From Flammula alnicola (Eukaryota; Basidiomycota; Agaricomycetes; Agaricales; Strophariaceae), in NCBI GenBank assembly GCA_015499995.1, contig JADNRV010000004.1, positions 372,001 through 436,000 on the forward strand: a DNA stretch of 64,000 nt. Direction: 5' to 3'. Below the pieces are notes generated by a model that was not told the origin of the DNA, did not search any database, and saw nothing but the letters and a program-made list of their open reading frames with translations. Below are positions 57,349 through 64,000 of this stretch, in pieces (position 1 is the first letter of the stretch; each line of letters begins with the position of its first letter). The translations under genes were made by a program, and so were the position numbers.

Positions 57349-57520
57349 CTCTCGACGTCCTCTGCCAAAACGTACCTTCCTATTTGAGGTCTTTGCCTTA
57401 AAAAGGAGCGTCGGGCATGTCGGAACAATTCATTCTCGATCATAGCGCGCGACAAGAGCCGGCAAGTCCCGCTTTACAGGTCCTAGTATCGTGAGGTTTC
57501 GCACATACTCGGACCGGTCA
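57349..57520 (-). repeat. Inverted repeat arm B
   Basis: Reverse-strand counterpart of arm A. Read on the minus strand it has the same core and encodes SRAMIENELFRHARRSFLRQRP..GRYVLAE. The spacer between arms is about 675 bp and is itself not symmetrical. It may be two inverted copies of a promoter plus first-exon segment, or the termini of an uncharacterised element. Confidence 0.75.
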
Positions 57521-58363
57521 CAGGTCTATCATCATCGCATATTTTGATATTTATGGGTATCCGCAATGCAACGGGAAAGTTGTGCGCTTATGTAATGGCC
57601 TGATGGCCACAAATCGTGGTACAGTCCATAACTCGACGCTGGAGGCTTGCACACACCTCCAATAAAATACTTTCAATGATAAAAGCTGTCTGTTTGACTA
57701 TTTTACATGTATTCTATGAAACACATTTTCAAATTTTGAAGTTCTCATTTTTTCAATTTTGGTAGTTCGGAAATATTGTAAAGACAAATTGAAAAATCCA
57801 AAATGTTTTACATACATTACAAACAAAACTCTCAAAGGTCCATTTTCAATCAAGTGTCCAGTGGAAAATCGGCACTGTGGCAGCCTGTACAGGCCACGAC
57901 ATTATACCGCTGTTTTGACAATTACATAACCATCAAACACGCATCGCGTCTTAATGACCCCCAGCATTTCGACGTGTTACCCATGTTTCCTTGCCGCGGC
58001 AGCCAATATCATGGAATGGAATGACAGAGGTGGTTCAGAATACATTTCTTCACACTTTTAGATGAGAATTACGAGAGGATGCATTGAAGAGGAAAGGAAA
58101 CAAGAGCTGTACCACGAATGTACCATGCATCAGAGCGATTTGGCAGGGATCCAAATAGAACCAAACAGCACAGTGATTTGGCAGGGATTGCGGATACCCA
58201 ATATTTAGCACTTCAGCTTCAGCTCCAACTCGCTCCTTTTCCAAGTATGCCCCCCTATGTAGCTAATCGACCTTCCTGGAGGCATTCATCGATGAGTTGG
58301 GGAGACAGCTGCGGAGGTTATTTTTCGATCGAGTAATCTGAAATCTTATGACCTCTCCGGGCC

Positions 58364-59797
58364 ATGCAATCATCCCAGGTCGCACTGCCAACTTCCATGG
58401 CGCCAACACCATCTGTCCTGGAGCCTGATGATTTCCACTTCAGCTCCGTGGAGACTACCGAGGATATGACCCGTTACGTCCCCGGGGGTTATCACCCTAT
58501 AGTTCTCGGCGACATCCTCTGCCCGTCTCCAGAAGACAGCGAGAGTGGGTCACGCCGGTATAGAATCATGCACAAGCTCGGCTTTGGGTCATACGCGACA
58601 GTGTGGCTGGCACAGAAGACAGATTCAAGCGAAACATTCGTTGCGGTCAAGATCACAGCGGCGGATGGCATTCCGACCAGGGAAGCAGCCATGCTCGAAG
58701 CCGCTTCTAAGATGCAAACTAACGACGGGCAGCCACCCCACGTCGCGACCCTGTTGGACCATTTTACTTTGCACGGCCCCAACGGCACACACTCTGTCCT
58801 GGTGACGGATGTTGTCGTCCCCGTACTATCACTGCTGTCCCATAGTCAAAGCCTGCCACCTTGGCGCAAAGCTGCTGCGCATGGCCTTGCGCAGGCTGTA
58901 GCGCAGTTACATGCTACAGCAATCGTTCACGGAGGTGTGCTGTCTCCTCCCATTGTCAACGATCCTACTGACCCTTCTCTAGACCTGCACCTCGGGAACA
59001 TCGGGCTTCCCTGTCCCATGCCACAGCTCGCCGACCAGGACTCGTACAACGTCATGCATGACCTCAGTTACCCCGAAGTTACTATCGTTCTTCCTACCTC
59101 TGCTTCCAACCAAACACCTTCGTTACCCGCCTATGTCGTTATGCCAGGCGATCTTGCGAAATACTACGAAAGGATCACCCACTCAGACCTCCCCCAGCCT
59201 CCAGGCCAAGATATTTGATTTTGGCAGCGGTACGCCCCTCTTTTCTGAGCCACACTACTTTCTGACCATGCCTCCTGCAGCCCACGAAACTCGGACGCTA
59301 CCCCCGAGCTTCCAGTGCGCGATTGAAGCCTGTGCTCCAGAGATGGTTTTCGCCCGAGTTGTTGAGAAGACTGATAACCCACCTGTTGAGCCTCCAGCCG
59401 ACGTCTGGGCCCTTGGTACTGCTGTGCGACCTATCCCGCTTTATTCTCCCACATTGATGCTGGCTCGTGAACTCAGATCTATGAGCTCATCACTGGATCT
59501 GCACTCTTCAATGTTGGCATGACCAGCCTTCCCCATAAAATGGCTGCCATGGCCGGCACCCTACCGCCAGGATGGCAGAATTGGTACACTAGCCTATCCA
59601 CACCGCCAGAGGTCTCGCCCAGCGGTGCAGATGCATGGTGGGCATTGCGTCGGAAAAGACTCAGCCAGAATTGTGCAGATGAGGCAGACACGGACGCCTT
59701 GATTGCACTCTTGAGGAAGGTGCTGGTCCTCGACCCCACGGCGCGGCCGACGGCAGCAGAGATCTTACAAGATCCATGGCTCCTACAGTCCACTTGA
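58364..59797 (+). CDS. SRPK-like serine/threonine protein kinase
   Basis: Kinase of the SR-protein/SRPK-like group that is strongly expanded in mushrooms. Start MQSSQVALPTSMAPTPSVLE at 58364. Typical VPGGYHPIVLGDIL lead-in, glycine loop LGFGSYATVWLA, VAVKI lysine, catalytic loop HGDLHLGNIGL (after removing a 48-nt in-frame intron at 58935-58982), DLSYPEVTIVLP, KIFDFGSG (DFG), APEMVF (APE), DVWALGTAIYELITG, and the end PTAAEILQDPWLLQST. Short introns also occur near 59426-59480. One extra C in a C5 run (59191-59195) shifts the frame just before the DFG exon; it is probably an assembly indel. The SR-protein substrate is inferred from family only. Confidence 0.87.
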
Positions 59798-59964
59798 CTG
59801 ACGGGCCATGGCTTACAATAGGACTTATGCCTAATACCTCTCAGTTGGCCAATAAGTTTCGTTTTCATCGCCGACAGCACTTGACAACTTCATCTGCCCG
59901 CACTGATCAGCATTTTTTCACGGGCATTCGAATGAAGGTGAGAATAAGTAATCCATAATCATCT

Positions 59965-60441
59965 AGCGGTCACAACAACCTTCCGATTGCTGATGAGGTC
60001 GCTGTCATTTTACCGGGTCAGGACCGCCGAGATATACATGATCGAGATGATGAATTTTCGACAATCCTTCACAGTGGACAACTTCTGCAGCACTATATGG
60101 TTGATATGTTTGCTGCTATTGGCCAGAACTGCCCTCCTTGGTACATGCAGAATCAGCCGCAGCTTCGATTATCATACCTCCAGGGAATGGAACATTGGAA
60201 GACGCTTTAGCGGCTGGAGGAGATGTTAACCTTAATTTATCTAACATCGGACAGAGGATCATTTTACCATCATCCTACGGCAGTGGTGGTCCACGAGACA
60301 TGCAGCAGTATTTTCAAGGCTCGATGGCGATCACAATATTTCAAGAAAATCAATATATTGTTGACCGTTACCTTGAATCCAAATTGGCCGGAGATCAAAC
60401 GAGAGCTTTCTGCAGGCCAACAGCCCTTTGATCATCGATAA
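59965..60441 (+). pseudogene. Degenerate Helitron helicase-like N-terminal (Rep) fragment
   Basis: Pieces of the Helitron_like_N domain in order but in three frames: VILPGQDRRDIHDRDDEFST, LLQHYMVDMFAAIGQN (around 60010-60130), then DALAAGGDVNLNLSNIGQRI and ILPSSYGSGGPRDMQQYFQG (60195-60330), then LLTVTLNPNWPEIKRELSAG ending in a stop at 60441. The PRDMQQYFQ and NPNWPEI blocks are diagnostic. The HUH catalytic region and the helicase domain are absent from the window, so this is a broken remnant. Confidence 0.85.
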
Positions 60442-60760
60442 GCCCAGCATTGACAATTCTTGAACACGACAGACGGACCTGGATCTTGGGAGCCCTTGGG
60501 CAGGTGCCTGGGCAGCGGTACCGTGGGCCAGCCGTGCCACTTCCAGAGTTCACAACCAAGCCGCAAGACTGTTCGCAATGTCAAGGGTGATTGGCTACTG
60601 GCCTGGGGAAAGGATGTCTCACTTTTCCACATAAATGAATATCAGCAGAGCACCGTCTCTCTCAACCGTCCATATGCTAGGCAGTCGATTAAGCACCAAA
60701 CGAGGAAAGCTTAGTCGGTGATCCGAATGGTTTGAGGTAAGTTTAGTATCCTTCCAATTT

Positions 60761-61219
60761 ATGCACGGAAAACTGAATAGATTGATTCGGATTAAGGTGA
60801 GGAATACATTGACAAGTCCTTCAAATGCTTTCAATGTTATATTTGGTCAAGCTCGCGCATTTTACCAGCTCAAGATCAATTCTCAAACCTACACTTTGGT
60901 TGCGTACACTCCCCTCGAGCAGCTGGAACTTGTCCTCAATTTTCCACGAGGAGAATGGAATACCAATGTGGTGAAGGTGGCAAATATCGTCGACATCACA
61001 AGCATCATTGCAATTTGGGAAGCGGAAACCTCAAAAAAGATTTACATACTAAGGAAGCATCCAGGATTGGCCATGCTTCATACCGAGGAATGTGGAATTG
61101 AGAACAATGAGCTTGCAGTAGAGGACGGAGAAGGTTCAGACGATGATGAGGCGGACTCAATGGTACATAAATCCATATGGATAGTAATTAAACATTGGAC
61201 CTTAAGTAAGGCGGTGTGA
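60761..61219 (+). pseudogene. Transposon-derived ORF fragment
   Basis: 152-codon frame with FGQARAFYQLKINSQTYTLV, YTPLEQLELVLNFPRGEWNT, NIVDITSIIAIW and KHPGLAMLHTEECG, then an acidic tail (DGEGSDDDEADSM). The layout resembles C-terminal parts of large mushroom cut-and-paste transposon proteins (KDZ/Plavaka-type); this is a resemblance from memory and not a firm call. The frame terminates in the adjacent AT-rich repeat element (SKAV stop at 61217-61219), suggesting the element inserted into it. It lies directly after the Helitron relic. Confidence 0.45.
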
Positions 61220-61612
61220 TTAAACAGTTTAAATTACGTTTAAAACATATGTTAAAGTAGTGATACCATTAGAGGTAGTACAGACGGTGCATAAAAGTGT
61301 TTAAACAGTTAAGAATCTAAAAGTGTTTAAATAGGTAGCAATCTAATCCTATCAGTGATTAAACATAAGTGATTAAACATTGATTTAAACGCTACGCCCA
61401 CAGGAACAATAAGTACTCATGCATCAGGGTGTTTAAACACATTTAATCACCTTACTTGAGCAGGTCAGATTAAACACGGTTTAAACGAGACAGAAAGATT
61501 TAATCACTTTCAATTTAAGGAAACACAAATCAAAACATAACAAACATCAAATTGTGAAGAATTAAAACAGAGTTTAGGATGTGTTCAAACCCTAGCATTG
61601 TTTAATCACATG
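61203..61612. repeat. AT-rich array of GTTTAAAC/GATTAAAC octamers, possible MITE
   Basis: Exact GTTTAAAC palindromes at 61299-61306, 61431-61438 and 61479-61486. Near-copies GATTAAAC or its complement GTTTAATC recur at least seven more times (for example 61218, 61355, 61370, 61468, 61600). An inverted pair bounds part of the array: AAGTAAGG...GTGATTAAA at 61204 and its complement TTTAATCACCTTACTT ending at 61458, an element of about 255 bp. No coding sequence. No clear target-site duplication seen. Confidence 0.65.
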
Positions 61613-61663
61613 GGAATTTGAACACGTATCAGAGAGCGAAGGAATGAATGTTTGATCATAAAA

Positions 61664-63971
61664 CTACTTCGCATTCTCGAGAAGGTTTCCATCCTTATCG
61701 CAGGGCCGGTTTTGCTCATCATAGTAGTTACCTTGTGGGTCGCACATAACCCAACCCGGCCTAGGAAACAAAATGTTAGCGATAATATTGAAATGGAAAT
61801 AATGTAAACACACTTTCTCTTCTTCTTTAAGGCTGTCTCACTAGCAGTACTGCCAAAGACTTCGTCTACCTTTCGCTTTGGCTGACGTGTACTCTGTCGG
61901 CTGGGCTGGGCAATATTCCTTGACTTGCTGGCCGCTTTCGTGTTCTGCAACTTTGCGCGTCCTCTCTTTGATGGCTTCGCTGCAGGGACACCGTCATTGC
62001 CCGCAGTAACCGTTAAAGTGGGTGTGCTATCACCAGCAATAGACTCAGGCATGGTATCGGAGCAACGTGAAACTTGCGAGATTGGCTGAGTCGACTCAGA
62101 TGTAGTATTTGAGTGTTTAGCTGCAGGGGTAATGTCGCTGCTCATAGTAGTGGTCGATGTCATTCTGGCATTGGATACAATGGACTGGCGCATGCTATCA
62201 GAAGTGTGGGGTGAAATTTGCGAGATCGGCTCAACATGAGCCGGTTCGGGTGCAGGAGGTGGGTTGGACTTGGGCGTAGTGTTGGAAGCATGATGTGAAA
62301 CCGGCTGAGTGTGAGCAGCTTTGGTTGTCAATGGCGCATGTGTCTTGGCAATAGGAGGTATGTCAGACTGGGATGTGGCATCAGCAGAGTAAGCGGTGGC
62401 ATGTGGGATTAGCCCAATATGAGCAGGTTCTGGCGCTGATGGCGGTTGGCTGCTGGTCATCAGAGCATCAGATTTTGGGATGTCGTGCAGAATTGGAGGA
62501 ATGGCGTCTTCGACTAGAGGCGTAGGGCTACCATTGACAAACCGGAAAGGAAAACTCTTGGCCGAAGTATTCAAAAATTGAATGAGTTGATAAACGCTAG
62601 CCGGCTCGCTGAGATATTCCTTTGGGTTCTTTAGCAGTACGGGTAGCGTGAAGGTCTTGATATCATAGAAATGGGATGGATTTTCTTGGATTTCCTTCCA
62701 CGGAATCGAAGGTGCTGCTGCGCCCGAAGAAAAGGAGGATTCTGCAATGCTTCAATTAGAACAGGAGGTAACCAAAGTAAGAAAGTGAAATACGCACCCC
62801 AGATAACCGTAAAGTAGTCTTGAAGAACCTGGACAAGCTGGACAGCAGACGCAGTAGTGAGGTTGACGTTTGGAAAGACTGGAATCCCGTCTTCATTCAT
62901 GGGGATGTTATTGACGACGGCTGCTGGCTTGCCTATTTTTGATGTCAGAATGCAGCCGATAATGTGCGAAACGTATGGTACTTACGTGGAAGCAGTATAT
63001 CCGCATGTGCCTTCCAGGTGTCTCGCCACTTGTCTTGATCCTTAAGCTCGTTCAGTATTTCTTTCCCAGTTACAAGATTTTGACCAGCGTAGATACTGTT
63101 TGGTGTTTCAAATCAGTTAGTAGGCCACAACAGCACAAGTTCTTACTTACGTTCCTGCAACAACTCCATCCTTTGCATTACGAAAGCCATATGAGAGGCT
63201 CATAACGGATGATCCCAAATAGCCTTTGGCGCAAATGTTCTGAAGAGCATCCGCAATAAGAAAGGGAAATTCTTTCTGGTTTCTAAAGTACAGTCAGTTA
63301 TATTGCATGAAACAACATGAGACAAGCGACGTACGAATATGTATCCTTGGCCAACTCCTCTGTCTTCGACTCCCAATGCTTATGATCGGCCACCTCCCAC
63401 AGTTTCGCGAGCGCTTTCTTCTTCAGCCCACCTCCACGAAGGTTCGGATACTCTGACTGCATGGCCTCCATTTCAGCCTGAATCTCCTCCTCGTGCTCTT
63501 GGGCGAACAGCTGACGCGGATGAAAGTCGCCAGCAAATAACACAAAGGTACGCAGTGCAGAGTTCGAAGAGACTCTCTGAACTGCTGCAGCAGAGGATGA
63601 GCCCGAAGCGCCTTGCTTTTCCTTTGCCTTCATGTTGTTGTTGAAATAGTTGGTGAAGGTGCGCACAATTGCCTTGCAGAGTTATTCTGATTAGTATAGC
63701 TGGTAATAAAAGAGCGGCATATGAAGGGAAAACATACCTTTTTCCATGCAGGCAATGGCTTCTCTGGCGTCGCAATATCTTTGAATAAATCAGAAGCCAG
63801 AATTGACAGAGCTGTTTCAGTTTTCCATGTGGAGAGCTCATTATTATACTTCTCCAGCCCAGGATTGATGCGGTGAACCACTTTTTCGAATGCAGGCAGG
63901 TAGCTATTCAGAACCTTCTGCTGTGCATCAGAGAATATGAAACGCGTGGCTTTCGCACCCCGACCTGGCAT
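61664..63971 (-). CDS. Basidiomycete-specific hypothetical protein, basic C-terminus
   Basis: Start MPGRGAKATRFIFSDAQQKV at 63971. Exons read LPAFEKVVHRINPGLEKYNN, VRTFTNYFNNNMKAKEKQG, LFAGDFHPRQLFAQEHEEEI, KALAKLWEVADHKHWESKTE, ICAKGYLGSSVMSLSYGFRN, then a domain with YQLIQFLNTSAKSFPFRFVNG, a long Ser/Thr/Pro-rich low-complexity linker, a basic segment (KPSKRGRAKLQ, RQSTRQPKRKVDE, KKKRK) and a short last exon PGWVMCDPQGNYYDEQNRPC ending NLLENAK, stop 61664. About six exons, no frame break noted. The basic clusters suggest nuclear localisation or DNA binding. I associate the ICAKGYLGSS-type block with a family seen often in mushroom genomes near transposons, but no function is known. Confidence 0.75.
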
Positions 63972-64000
63972 AGTAAATTGAAGTGTCGTTAGAAGGAGAT

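Larger units (their letters stand above)
55966..58363. other. Intergenic with inverted duplication
   Basis: 2.4 kb between ARP5 and the SRPK-like kinase. It contains the two arms of an inverted repeat (listed separately) and, between them, a plus-strand open stretch (about 56785-57055) reading KCTSSDLDDNELCFARNFGRG and later WNAGSADTVEYGGFWVCNGVG, without an evident start codon. A 14-base direct repeat (GATTTGGCAGGGAT) occurs twice near 58136 and 58174. No known gene family identified. Confidence 0.45.

Noticed and set aside
58136..58187. Two copies of GATTTGGCAGGGAT
   Set aside because: A single short duplication upstream of the kinase; too little to call a regulatory element.

Overview
The window is nuclear DNA of a filamentous fungus, almost certainly a mushroom-forming basidiomycete (Agaricomycetes). 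The evidence is dense genes split by very short GT-AG introns (about 48-70 nt), a set of typical fungal single-copy genes (RPB1, VPS35, GET2, ARP5, SWC2/YL1, MSH4, a Sec4/Rab8 GTPase), and families common in mushrooms (HET-domain, DUF4246, SRPK-like kinase, a very large TPR/UvrD helicase, Helitron relics). All gene models here were spliced by eye. Outer limits are more reliable than individual exon edges.

Layout. 1-2.0 kb: HET-domain gene leaving the left edge (-). 2.4-9.1 kb: RPB1, the largest RNA polymerase II subunit (-), whose CTD-coding end is cut into microexons, one of only 3 nt. 10.8-12.9 kb: DUF4246 protein (-). 14.6-19.7 kb: a hypothetical gene (+), an APH-like kinase (-), a small GTPase-like gene (-), a mitochondrial ribosomal protein (+) and GET2 (-). 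19.9 kb: an intron-containing tRNA-Gln (-), then about 3.6 kb with no recognisable gene. 23.6-29.2 kb: VPS35 (+) and an MFS transporter (+). 30.7-36.9 kb: a seven-helix-type membrane protein (+), SWC2/YL1 (+) and a secreted GH43 glycosidase (+). 37.3-41.2 kb: MSH4 (+), convergent with a roughly 9-kb UvrD-type helicase gene (41.6-50.4 kb, -). 51.6-56.0 kb: Sec4/Rab8 (+) convergent with ARP5 (-). 56.5-57.5 kb: a diverged inverted repeat. 58.4-59.8 kb: SRPK-like kinase (+). 59.9-61.6 kb: a transposon graveyard (Helitron fragment, another TE-like ORF, an AT-rich array of GTTTAAAC-type octamers). 61.7-64.0 kb: a lineage-specific basic nuclear-type protein (-).

Functional themes. Most genes are housekeeping: transcription and chromatin (RPB1, SWC2/YL1 of SWR1, ARP5 of INO80), membrane traffic (VPS35 retromer, Sec4/Rab8, GET2), meiosis (MSH4) and mitochondrial translation. 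Accessory genes (HET, APH kinase, GTPase, GH43, SRPK, TE remnants) lie between them or at the ends. There is no operon-like or obvious biosynthetic cluster.

Quality note. Conserved genes repeatedly change frame by one base, mostly at short homopolymers and with no room for an intron (RPB1 x2, VPS35 x4, APH kinase x2, and MSH4, GH43, SRPK and HET at least once each). Because the affected genes include essential ones, uncorrected assembly indels are the simplest explanation. These genes are therefore called CDS, not pseudogenes. The strongest biological observation is the RPB1 CTD microexon series. It is supported by perfect restoration of the heptad reading frame across six consecutive short introns.
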